Shown: positions 1 to 12,900 of the stretch, in pieces
Layout: each line of letters begins with the position of its first letter
How positions within the stretch are numbered: position 1 is the stretch's first letter
Assembly: GCF_037975245.1 (NCBI RefSeq)
Contig: NC_092568.1
Coordinates: 25,664,501-25,728,500 of the forward strand
Length of the DNA: 64,000 bases
Source: Apostichopus japonicus
Lineage: Eukaryota; Echinodermata; Holothuroidea; Aspidochirotida; Stichopodidae
Direction: 5' to 3'
Made by a program: the position numbers and the translations under genes
The notes under the pieces: model-generated
What the model was told of the DNA's origin: nothing
Database searches by the model: none
What the model saw: the letters and a program-made list of their open reading frames with translations, nothing else

Positions 1-160
1 TACTTGTGTCCTCCCAGGTGACTCACCCATCATGCAAAGACATTTCATATATTAACTATACTCTAAGTCTGCTGTACTTGTGTCCTCACATGTGACATCA
101 CCCTTCATGCAAAGACATGCTAAGCAAGAACTATACTCCAAGTCTGCAGTATTTTTGTCG
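1..160. repeat. Two copies of a ~75-bp tandem repeat
   Basis: TACTTGTGTCCTC, then ATGCAAAGACAT and AACTATACTC, then AAGTCTGC recur twice in about 150 bp, followed by a partial third start. The window edge cuts the array. Confidence 0.7.
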
Positions 161-927
161 TCACAGAAATAAACGCTACCATATTGAATGTACTTAGAAA
201 TGGTTCCAAACAGAGTTGCACAGACACTTTCAACACTTTTAAGAATCCAGCAACATGTTTGTGAAACCTCATTACAACAGATATCACCAGTTATAAGAAG
301 TGGTGATTGATGTAGTTTCTATGAATGTTTTGAGTAATCTGAAAATATTCACACACATCTGGAGTGCTAGTGTTCGAATTGTCCAACACTGAAAGAACAG
401 GTTGGGTAGGAACGTTCATGGCTAGGTCTAGCACAATTAAAAGTGAAGTGCTGTATAAATGGGATAACTTTTTTTAGGAAAATTTTTGTTTGCCAAGAAT
501 ATTGAAAAGTAAATCCCATTGCTGAATTCTTTGAATTTCATTCAAATGTACACTGCAGCAAAATGTCACAGTCACTTTGAAATTACCAATTCAATTTTCA
601 TGTGCTGTAAGAAAATGTATGGATTTCATTAGCTACAAATTGCCGAAAATCCTTGACTTTGGTCATGTGCTAACTTGCTGTATACTATATACAATGATAT
701 GTACACATACTCTGTATATCTAGTATAGATAATGTTGCGCAATATTTAGTACTTGTAACCCCCCCACCCCCTGGTTGATCCTTATGCTCATATTGATCTG
801 GAGTGGAATTCTAATTGTATTCATATACTCATGTTGCTGTACTGGTACTGTAGGTCAGTTCCACGGTACACCGGTCTGAATTATTTAACCTACTGCAAAG
901 GCACTTTGCCCGTAAGGCATGAATACA
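161..927. other. Non-coding stretch, probably WDR81 intron
   Basis: AT-rich sequence without a supported exon. No WD40-like frame was found, so the remaining WDR81 exons should lie further left. Confidence 0.5.
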
Positions 928-959
928 CTAGGGAAGTAGAGATCTATGAAGATTGTTAC

Positions 960-3900
960 CAGAGTCTAGCGAGACGCTACCGTTAATCACATCGAAACTC
1001 AGGAAGAAACTGTTGAGGAGCATTTTGAGTTCGTTCCGCCCTCTCTCCCGTCCTAATCGAAGAGCGAGGGTGGTGATCGCTGCCACCAGTTTACGACAAA
1101 GGGCATTCCTAGCCGAGGCACCGGAGGGAAAGATGTGACTCAAGGAAGACGATAGATTGATCACAGGAAACAAGATCTTCTTTGTGATCACCTGTTGGTA
1201 TTAAGATCAAAAAAAGTATTAATACATATTAAAGAAAAAAACCAACAAATGAATCATGTATGGATAGATTATACAAAAAAAAATCATACAAGACTCTCTG
1301 TCAGTTTGGAGGGAGAGGCCCATCTAAATATTCTGTAAAGAAATGGAGAGGGGATGCACAGCCCCTATTTAACACTTGAGGAGCTATAAACTTCATGCCT
1401 TCCAAGGGTGTGTTGGGTTAGGAGGGGGCGGGGGGCGGCAACAAATCGAGAAAAGTCCATTGGTTGTGCTATTTGACAACATATTGTCAACGATGCACTA
1501 AGCTATTGAATCATGACGTACGAGAAAGTCTCAAAATGATTTAAACCTGAACTTTTTACCTTCCATGTTGTACTAGTCTTCACAATGTTTTACTATACTT
1601 CACTATGCTGTACTATGCTTCACTATGTTGAATTATTCTTCACTTTGCTGTACAATGTTTCACAACGTTTTACAATTCTTCACCATGTGTTGCAATGTTT
1701 CACCACGCTGCACCGTTGTAGCCCATGCAGTAATAATCTCATATCTGTCATGCCATACTTAAAGGGTGTGAAGACTCGCGCAAACAGAATTGTCTAATGC
1801 TGGTTATCTGACCTAGTTTCAAATGAGGTGTAACAGAAGTGTTAGACACCACCATTGATCCTAGTAAATATACACACACAGCTTGCTACCATCGGTAATT
1901 AGACACTAGTGTACAGTCAGTACGTACAGCTGCGGTCAATACCTACAGCACAGTGCACAAACGATACAGCGATGGACATCTCAAGTCCAGCTAAAGATAA
2001 CAAGGTATCACGTTTCATTACTGTCTGCATTTTGTAGCGACACAAACAAAACTGTCACTTGCAAGCTGCGGAAAGTTAGCTCTTTCAGTGGTTTGGGGCG
2101 AGTCTCCAATGCTTTTAAGCTTGCTATATTATCATTGCCCAAGTGGTACTTACCTTTCTGACTTCGTGGAGTTGTCTTTCTGTGATTCTCTCAAGTATGG
2201 ATGTTAATAGTACCATACTTGCCACTAAGCTAGCTTCATGTTTCATCAATACCTTCTTCTTAACACAGGCAACCTGAGGGAAGATATGCACGAAGGTACA
2301 AAATGAAAGCATACAAATAAGAGAAACATAGAAAAAAGTAAATATTTAAATAATTCAACCAAGCAAAATTTGATCTTCCAGACAAGAATACAATTTCTAT
2401 TTTGTGTCAAATACTCACACTATTCTCAATGAATGGTAAACACTGTTGAAATATGAATTCATCTCCATACAAGTCCACAATATCCATTATGCATTGAAGA
2501 ACACCCCTGGCATAGCTGTCACCATTTATGTACAATTCTGTCATTAAAAAAAAGACATGAAAACAAACAAAATAATTCATTACAAACAGATTCAATAGAA
2601 AAAAAAACATTAGAAAGCTTGTGTTTCTCAATTCATATCTGATATACTTATATACCACAGGGTTAAACAATTTGTGAAAGAATACCATGTTATTGTCACT
2701 TTGTACCACACTGTACAAATAATATCAGTTAAGGATAGTCTCTACATAGTGAAGCGGTAAAACATAAAACTACTGATAAATTAATGAATCTTAATAAAAC
2801 TGAAATTTTCAAGTTTTACCTACAGTCAAGAAGGCTATAGTTTCACAAACAAATAACAAAAGGAATGATTAAGGAATTTTCTTAAATAATTGTGAAATAC
2901 CACTTTCATTCTTTTCTTATTTGCTTGTATCAATCCTCTCCCCTCTCCAATCCTCTCTCCACCAAACACACACAAATGGTAATATAAAACAGATAGAGCC
3001 AGCTAGCAGGTTCAAATATTTAAATAAGTCGCAAATATGTTTAGATATACTGTCTGACACTCTGATAAAATTGTAACCATTGTAAATATGATGCAAGAAA
3101 TAGCTTGGTAGGAATACTAACCGTCGACATCTAACAAACTATCAGACTCAGGGTGGTCGACCGCATGGTTACTAGCATAGCACTGAGTCAACGCCTCTAG
3201 TAATTGAACTGTGAGGTATTGTCCCGTGAGGGAGGGGCCGATCCTCTCCGCTAACCAACTCACGCTCTGGCAAGACACTTCGCTTAAGCTGACGTTCACC
3301 GGCAGGTCCGGCAGCGCACCGACTGGGTAGTAGAGGTTACTATGTCTCGTGTGGAGAAGGTCAGGTGTCAATGTATGTTCCCTATTATCTTCCTTCTCTC
3401 CCACCATGTCGGTATCGACATCCGGAGAATGACGGCCATTCTTTGAAGAATGGCTCTGAAAACTTCCAGCGACGTTTCCATCAACTGCCAGGGAATTGCT
3501 TCCATTGGAAGACCTCCTCTCTTCGTCAAGTGATCGTCTCTCTCCTTCCGAGGAATTTCTCTCCGCATCTGGGGAGGTTCCTCTCCGTGAATTACTATCC
3601 TCCTCCTGAGTTCTACTGTCATCATCCTGTGGCATGTTGATGTATTTGTCGGTAACTTCATCATCTCCCGAGGATCTCTCTGCGTCGTTGTTAACGACGT
3701 CATTAATGAAGGGGATTGAGCTGACACTGGTTGCATCTGGATTGGTCGGCAGAGAGTTTAAGCTAATACTTTCACTTCGGTCTTCTTCGGACAAGCTCAT
3801 ATCTTCTCCATCTGACTGTTCCTCATCATCCACAAACTGGTCTGCTCTGTCTTCACATCGATTGATCCCTGTCAAATCAAACACATCCTCTTCATAAGAC

Positions 3901-6900
3901 AGATCTTTTTTGCCATCGCAGCCATATTGCGATGTAAAACTTACAGTGTCTGCGGCAGAATTTTGGGAGAAGCCGTTGTGTATCCATGATTCATCCTCAA
4001 TGCTATGGATAGGGCAATCCTTCAATCCATTGGTCGCCATCACGACGTACTGAGCCAGATGTCGCAAAAATATCCTGCACCCCAGACGGACAAGTAGTTG
4101 CGAGAGAAAAGGTCGGTGATAGATCAGGATAAAATGAGAAGAGCTGTGGTCCATCTCAAATATGGATTTGATGATTGGCAAACAATGTTTTGCAGTTTTC
4201 TGTGGCCCAAGAAACTGTGCCAGCTTATTGAAAAGCAGCAACAAGGCAAGAAGACCAATTTCATGATTGTTGAAAAGATCTAGCAGATACAGAAGGAGTA
4301 TTTCCTTCCCTTCCTCGTTGAGGTCGACTAAAACTTCCGGCATCCATCTGCGAGCGATGTGAACTTTCCGTCTCTTTAAGTCATTCATCTCGGAGGTAAA
4401 CGAAGGATCCAGGGAGGTAAGGCAATCGAGACGAGCGATAGATGTGTCTGCCTCGCTAAGCTCTTTGGCCAGTTGATGAAGAGCCGGGAAGAATGGAGGA
4501 AATGCAACAATCTCAGAGTACGGAGAGAGAAGAAAGTTGCAAGTGAAAGGCTGCACTGGATGACACACCCTGCTTGAGGAAACATCAATTTTAAGCAAGA
4601 GTTGTAGGACATCTCGACATGGCCTGGAGGGAAAAAGAATTGTTAAGCAAATTTCAGCAAAATTTAGGGACAGAGAGTAAAGGAAACAATGTCAAACCAA
4701 ACCCAAACTTGGTCACCTATGACAAACCTTGTGCTCTATTTTGATCATCGAATGAAAACTATTCTTTCAAAAGAGTGATTCATATCCGATGCTTTCTTTC
4801 CATAATGTTGAATAGTTTGTAAACTTCAATAAACTTAGAAATTAATAAATTAGGATTTTCCATCCAGCACCATCTGGTCCATATTTACTGCTCAAGTTAT
4901 ATTCAGAATACTGTATCAATAAGACATCGCTCGAGTACAGATGAGATAAGGTCAACCAGATTGTCTTTATTGATATTGATGTTTTCTTATCTCAGGGAAA
5001 TTGTTACAACGTTTCACCATTATCGTGCACACTGCTACATTACCTTGGTATTTCCATCCAATCTGTTGTTAGTGCTCGTAATATAAGATTCTTCCGTTGT
5101 TCCAGAGGCTGTCTCGGATACTGGGCTCTCAGTTTGGATGCAAGAAATAGTTCAGCAATGGTACAACCCAAGGCAAGCATATCTCTTTCAACAAGCTTAT
5201 CAAAGGTTTCTTCAAAAGCTGCCTGTCAATAAGAAGAGAACATCAGAATGAAAATAAATACAGTAAATCATGGGTCATCTAAACATAACAGGACAGGAGA
5301 ATTTTCCAGATGTACAAAAAAATTCTGGAAAAAAAATCCATTTTCTTTTACTAAAGGTTGCTACTATAAAACCATACAATAATTGTCATTGAAATATAGA
5401 TCTATTAAATGCTACAAATTTTACAGTTATGTATGTTGTATCTTTTTGTGCCATAAGTATCAATGATTGTTCATACAAGTTACAACGCTGATTTTGTTTG
5501 CACTGACCACAAGATCACTGGAAATGTGCACCAAAGTTAAGTAAAATTGTCTGCATTATTAATGTGCTTTCTCAGTACAGTGTCCTTGAAACATGAAAGT
5601 AACACTGCACCGTGTTGCCTAGCAACAACAGACAGTCTCTATATTCCCTCACAAACCTATCATGTCCTTTTAGGTAATTGTGCATACTAATGAAGGAAAC
5701 TACCCGTTATTGAAAAATAACGGATGGCCAGGAATGGTCACATGATGTCATATCAGCCAATGAGACACAATAATGAATATAACAGATAGAAAGGGTTGTA
5801 GAATAACTATTTAACTTAAATAATTATATATATCATTGTTTGGTAAATAGTTTGAATGCAGCAGTAAAAGGATAATTGACCATTATTTGACTGTGAAGCA
5901 TTTTGGGGTTACAATAGTCATTACCTTTAAGGCAAGTTATTGCATTAGAGTTGTTTTTTGATATATTTCAACTGACTGAAAATATCTGTAAACTTTCTGA
6001 AACCATTCACAAAACACTTAATAATTTTGACAATATTGACTTGTACCTGCTTTGATGGAACTGGCACTCCATGAAGGGACTTGGAAGTGAAAGAGAAAAG
6101 AGCCTCCACCTGAGAGAGGGCTGCAAGAGGGTCATAATCATCGGGAAGTTTAATAAGTGAATCTTCCGGCCTCGCTTCTGTCTTCTCAGCAAGGTCACTC
6201 TTTCCTCTGAGGAACCAGGAAAGATTAATGAAGGAAATCTTTCAGTAAATAACAGAAGCATACTTTCATTGACTTAAGATAGAAGATTGTACAGCAGCTT
6301 AAAAGTGCCACCAAGATAAGAACATATTTCCTACACTAAGAAAACTTTTTTGAGGAAAATTTTCAGATAACAAGATAATATTTTGTCAAGAAACATTAAA
6401 TGATGAATGGTATACTTGTGGTATCTTGTCATCTCAACAATTTATTTTTCTGAACAAAATGTTCATATGACAACTTAACATACCTCCTAGTTTTCAACAA
6501 TTTAATTCAAAATGTCATTTCACTAGGGTTAGATATTCTTTATCTTGATGGGTTCTAAGCTGCAATAATATTGCCATATAGATTGCTGCATAGATACCTA
6601 GATGCTCAACAAACTTCTACGAACAGACACAATTCATGTAGATCACAAGCTTTGTTAAAACAAACCTACTAGCAGTTTCATTCTACTAAAAGTTATTTGG
6701 TTTCATATCATGTCAGGATATGAGGTATCAAAGAAATTTTTTATTATTGAGACAGACCAGCATTTTGCAATGGTGTATAATGGTGTGTAATGGTGCATAT
6801 TGGTGAAATAACTGGCTACCCTTGAATGGCTTGAATACAAGGCATGCAACTACTTTTGTTTCGTCTATTTTATTATAATCGACAAGAAGATTGATATGCT

Positions 6901-9900
6901 TCCAGAACTTTATCAACTACAATGTTTACTATATAACTTGTCAATTTCCATGATAATGTACATCTTTAAATATCTCAAAAGAATAAAACTTTTAGATACA
7001 GAGTGACTACATTCATTTAGTATGAAATTGCTTATGCATAATGTCAAGTTAAGTCTGGTAGACTGATATTTTGTGTCAACGGTTGGAAAGGAAAAGCCTC
7101 TGTATAAGGGAAACTTTAAATAAAAAACAAACAAATGCGATAACATAACCTTTAGCAATATTAATAGCACACACTTTACCTACCTTCACCCCATTTCTCC
7201 CCATTCCCCCCCCCCCCCACCCCTGCTGCCTTCACTGCAGAAGATGTTCATCTCCTCCCCTTGTCTAATTTATAGACAGAGACACATTTACCTGAAGAAT
7301 GGTAATTTCTTGATAGGATTTTTGATGCCTATGATATCGTCACCAGTCAGTAGTTGCATAACATCAGGACCTGTTGACAACCTGTTTATGGCAGAAGTTT
7401 CCCCTTTCTCCATACTGGATTCTACAGATTCTACCGAAACCTGTCAACGTAAGAAATACCATGAATATGCAAATTAATAATACACCATGAATATGCAAAT
7501 TAATAATACACCATGAATATGCATTAGCATGATGACAGGTTCATCCAATTACCACAGTTATTCATAATTGTAAGGATATATCCTATAGGATGTTTATTTC
7601 CATGAAACAAAAGAACACAGTTCTTATGCATATATGCTCAACGAACAATGAAATATGCAATACAATGATGACATCATCAATCAAAGCCTAACCAACTTTC
7701 CTCATATTGGCTTTCAAATACCCTCGAATCTATTATTCATCAATCTTCATCCAGAACATTTGACAAGACTACACAGCAGCATCTATGTCGATTTTCAAAT
7801 TCAACAATAGGCAGGGTAATGCCATTGCACCACTGTATATGCATTGAGATGAAGAATGGAAGTCTCTGTTTACAGCTGGAAGAAAGAATAGTTTATCCCA
7901 ACCAGAGAACATTTAATACATCCCCAGAAAAATAGAAATGGATAGAAAGTTACAGCGAAATGAAGGTGTCAGCTTACATCAAAAGAAGGAATGGGCTCAC
8001 TGGCATCGGATTGATAAGGAGGTATCTGGTCTGCCTGAGTAGAGCTACTCGATGGGGCTGCAGCCTCAGAGGTAACTAAAACATCACTGGCAATGTCTGC
8101 CGTAGAAACCTTGAACAATCAAAGAAAAACAGTGGAAGCTTTACAATCATATATATCCAAGGCTGTGAACACCCACAGAAAAATGCTTCATTAGCATGAT
8201 TAGGACCTGAACTGATCAGAAAGAGGAGCTTAGGCACTTAGGATCAAAGCTGCTTAACTTATGTCTCAAGTCAAAAAAATTCAAAACTGAAGTCATTAAT
8301 GTTGATGTTCAAAAAGTGAAATGACTTGAACAAGTTTGTGAGGAGAGATAGTACAACAACTCAATTTAATGACTCGACTCAAGTTTAGGTAAACTGCTGC
8401 AAATGACCAGACTTGATATCAAGAAATGAACTGTTATAATAATTTAAAATTATTTACCACATTGTCCTATTAAACCAAAAGTTAAAAATGAGAGAAACCA
8501 GCTCTGCTTTAAAAAAATTGTTTTACCACAAATTCATCATGGACTGTAGTACGCTTGGCATCACCAACTCCAACTGGAGCCTTCAGTTTGGTCCTAGGGA
8601 TGTTGGGGGCATCTGTTGCCATATATGGTGATGGTGTCAGTTTCTTTGGATGTGGGCTATGGAATAATTGGACAATGCCATGACCTACTGGGATGGTGTG
8701 GTTATCCATTACAGGAAGAAACACATTCATAGATTTCTTAGCAGCACTACCTGAAAGCTGAAGGACAAGAAAAGAAACTGCTGTGTAAAGATTAACCTAC
8801 ATAATGGAAAATGCTTAGAGGAGTTTATATCTCAAGTATTCCTTGTATAAAGAAAAGGTTTAAGTTTCAATGAGGGATTGAAAGATTGAGCCATCAATGA
8901 ATAAAGTTATCATCACTTTATCCAAAGATGCAAAATTAAAACCCCAAACCATAGTGGCACATAAACACACTTCAGGCTTTAATGACGTGAGTGTGTGTGT
9001 GTGTGTGGTCTATACTTCTGCAGTAATTTGATGTACCAATCATTTTCATTTAATGTTATTAATATCATAACAAACATCTGATGTACTGTTCATGAGTCAA
9101 GTTTGAGTGAAGCTCTTTATATTAGGCATATGACTTGAAGGCCCACACCGTTTCTTCGCTAACAGCGAAAAGTTTGGTACTACATTATACAGTCATGTAG
9201 GTCACTTTTTTGATGAGAAGAATTTCTAGAGTGCTTTTGTGTTCAATATAGGGCAGTATGCTCAACATGATTATGTTAGGCTATGGGAACCTTGGGTAGT
9301 CCTAATGGATGTTAGGTTCAATGCCAGACAACTTATTAATACTCTACAAGCTAACATGGAAATACTCTAATAAAATACACATCAGTTCATATTATTCACA
9401 CCACATGCAATTATCAAATCTTTACCTTGAATTAAGCTTTGCTTTTCTCATTGTTAGCGAGATTGAATTTCTGGTAATTGAGTTTGTAGCATGCATAATT
9501 TTATTCACACTCTTTATGCTAATTATACTTGTATCGTACAAAAAAACTGCAGTACGGATGAGCTGTGCTAGAATTTTCCAAAACCATATGTTGCTGTGTG
9601 AAGACATGATAAACTGAACAGGAATACTATTTTAATAGTAATACACATCTATTCCAAAGATACAAACAGTTACAAACAGTTATTTAAATATGCTTACCTT
9701 ATAACAGTTATTTCTTATGCTTACCTTATAACAGTTATTCCTTATGCTTACCTTTTAACAGTTATTACTTATGCTTCCGTTATAACAGTTATTCCTTATG
9801 CTTCCCTTATAACAGTTATTCCTTATGCTTACCTTATAACAGTCATTCCAAATTCTTACCTTTTAACAGTTATTCCTTATGCTTACTTATAACAGTTATT

Positions 9901-12900
9901 CTTTATGCTTACCTTACAACAGTTATTTCTTTATGCTTACCTTATAACAGTTATTCCTTTATGCTTCCCTTATAACAGTTATTCCTTATGCTTACCTTAT
10001 AGCAGTTATTCCTTCATGCTTACCTTATAACAGTTATTCCTTATGCTTCCCTTATAACAGTTATTCCTTTATGCTTCCCTTATAACAGTTATTCCTTATG
10101 CTTACCTTATAACAGTTATTCCTTATGCTTACCTTTTAACAGTTATTCCTTATGCTTCCCTTATAACAGTTATTCCTTATGCTTCCCTTATAACAGTTAT
10201 CCCTTATGCTTACCTTATAGCAGTTATTCCTTTATGCTTACCTTATAACAGTTATTCCTTATGCTTACCTTATAACAGTTGTTCCTTACGCTTACCTTAT
10301 AACCACTATTCCTTATGCTTCCCTTATAACAGTTATTCCTTATGCTTACCTTATAGCAGTTATTCCTTTATGCTTACCTTATAACAGTTATTCCTTATGC
10401 TTACCTTCCAACAGTTATTCCTTATGCTTACCTTATAACAGTTATTCCTTATGCTTACGTTATAACAGTTATTCCTTATGCTTACCTTATAACAGTTATT
10501 CCTTATGCTTACCTTATAGCAGTTATTCCTTATGCTTACCTTATAACAGTTATTTCTTATGCTTACCTTATAACAGTTGTTCCTTATGCTTACCTTACAA
10601 CAGTTATTCCTTATGCTCACCTTACAACAGTTATTCCTTTATGCTTACTTTATAACAGTTATTCCTTATGCTTACCTTATAACCAAAGGTAATGTCTATC
10701 CAACGATGTATTCTCTCTGACACGTGGTCACTCTCCAGAACCGATCGGTGCCATTGTATGAAATTCTCCCCGTTTTGGCACCAAACGGGCACCTCCAGAT
10801 CGGGGAGGTCTTCGTGAATTGACTTAAATATTTCGGGATCGCAAAAGAATTCTGGGATACATTCGTCGGGGGTCCATTCTTGCATCCTCTGCATGCTGCT
10901 GGGGTACTCCCCGGGTACCCAGTTGCGTCTCACGTGTGTACATAGTACTGATTTCGGTGTCCTCCTTGACTTGTAGACATAGTAGGTGATGTCCGTCAGC
11001 ATTCCGGTGATGTGGTGAGGTGTGTGTTTGTTTTCTCTCAGGTCTGCATCCTGATCCAGCGATGGCAGAGAGGATTCGTACATCAGCTCCATCTGCTGAT
11101 CCCCTTTGTTCAGTCGATACTTTGATTTTGAGAGATCGCGAAACCCGCCATCCTTGGACGAGAAGTCACAGACCCAGGGTAGCACGGGGTAGAAATTGGG
11201 GTTACTTATTCTTCTTCCAGCTAAATAGTTAAGAATCATTAGATATTCAAAGTTACTGATTTGCCCTAATACCCATGCGCTACAAATTTCGGACAAGGAG
11301 TTCACGGACAAAGATTCGAGATCTGTGAGTGGCACCTCTCTCAAAAATTGTTTGTAATAGCTGACATGTTTTTCATCTTTCTTATGCAGGTTAGGATCTT
11401 CAAGAGGAGCAACTTGTGTCATCTGACTCCATCTCGGTCCTTTACAACGAACCCACAAGTCCTCTTGGAAGGTAAAGTCAGTTAGATTGACGTTACCGCA
11501 GACAAGTCCTTGACTGTGAAGGAGGTTGACGATTTGTAGCAGCTGATAGATGACGTACAGTGGTTTTGCATAGGAGTCGGCCAGCATGGCAGGACTAAAT
11601 GTGACACATTCCTGTATGGTATGATGTAGACTCTGTTGAACTAAGTACACAACGTTGGCAGTAGATAAACAAAACAGGACCGGAACCAAATTGCCATGGG
11701 TGACCTGAGTCTGGGGGTCAATGTTTGGTGGATCAGATCCTTCTGTTTGTTTGCTCTCTATGAAAGGACAACTATACAGTCTTAGCAGGATTTGTTTTAA
11801 TGGAATGTCTTCAAACTGTGAGAAGAAAGAGAGGGGGGAAAAAAATTAAATAAATAAATAAACACCAAGCGACTCAACCAACACAAAAATGAGTCCCACC
11901 CAATTTTTTGTGATATCATATAATCTTCCCCATTCTCCCTTTACCAGCTGGAACACCAACTAGTTCCATAAAATAAGCTATCCATACTCAATGTATAATA
12001 TCTTCAGGTTTGTACCATTGTCATTTCCTTTCCATATATCCTTTGTTTTAGTACAGTATGCATTGATGTATGAACACAGCAGGGAAAAAAAAAACCTAAT
12101 TGGAGTGAAACAATGAAAGGCAAAGCAAACTCTACTAAAACTGAAGCAAAACAGACCTACTTTCAGTTTCATTCATATAGCAACCAGGGCAGAAATTTAT
12201 TGTAATCCAACCGGAAAGTTATATACTCTACAAATAAACAATTAACTAAGCAGCCATTTCCCTGATGTTGATACTGCATTGTAGCTTAGGGAGTAAATCA
12301 TATGAAGCATCAAAATCAAAGCAAAAACAGTTAAAACATGAAACACAGCCTGTGTTAAAGCAACATCGTGTGGTAAGTGTTCAGATTTGATGATACTTCA
12401 GTCATTGTTTTGTTTGTGGTTAACAACACAAGCATAACTAAAATGACTAGGGCAAAGCATTTTTTTTTTTGGAGCTGAATGGTCTCTTTTGTCTAAATTT
12501 AAAAGAGCAAAGAAAATTTTTCCTAGAATTTCCAAGTCAGTTTCAGTTGTTGAATTACTGCTTACTCCTTTAAGTAGCATTTAGTACTAACTAAGTATCA
12601 AATCCTCATGGAGGAAGGAAACAGATGTATCAGTTTAACCGTTTACAAACATCGTTTGTTTATAACATATTTGTTTTGGTACATTTTGAAGAATTGCAGC
12701 AGATCAGGGGACCAAACAGAATATGTCATTTCAAAAAGGAAACAAATGCCCCCTGCCTTCATCATTCACCTCTAATTTAACATAAAGCTACTCCTAATAA
12801 TGACAGACTCCCCCAACAATTACTATAGGATGGTTGAACCCCGCAATCTTCATTAATCAATATTCTGTAAGGTTGTTTACGCTCCCAATCACGGTGTGTC

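Noticed and set aside
928-957. Extension of the last WDR81 exon to the in-frame TAG at 928
   Set aside because: The protein would end before the WD40 domain; a donor near 959 is more likely, though weak.
3365-3897. Plus-strand frames opposite WDR81 exon 11
   Set aside because: They overlap a conserved minus-strand exon and have no independent support.
10360-10620. Nine-residue repeat protein (SIRNNCYKV units)
   Set aside because: It is the in-frame reading of an intronic minisatellite. It is kept only as a possible consequence of alternative donor use, not as a gene.
9690-10690. CRISPR-like array
   Set aside because: Units are contiguous with no spacers and the genome is eukaryotic.
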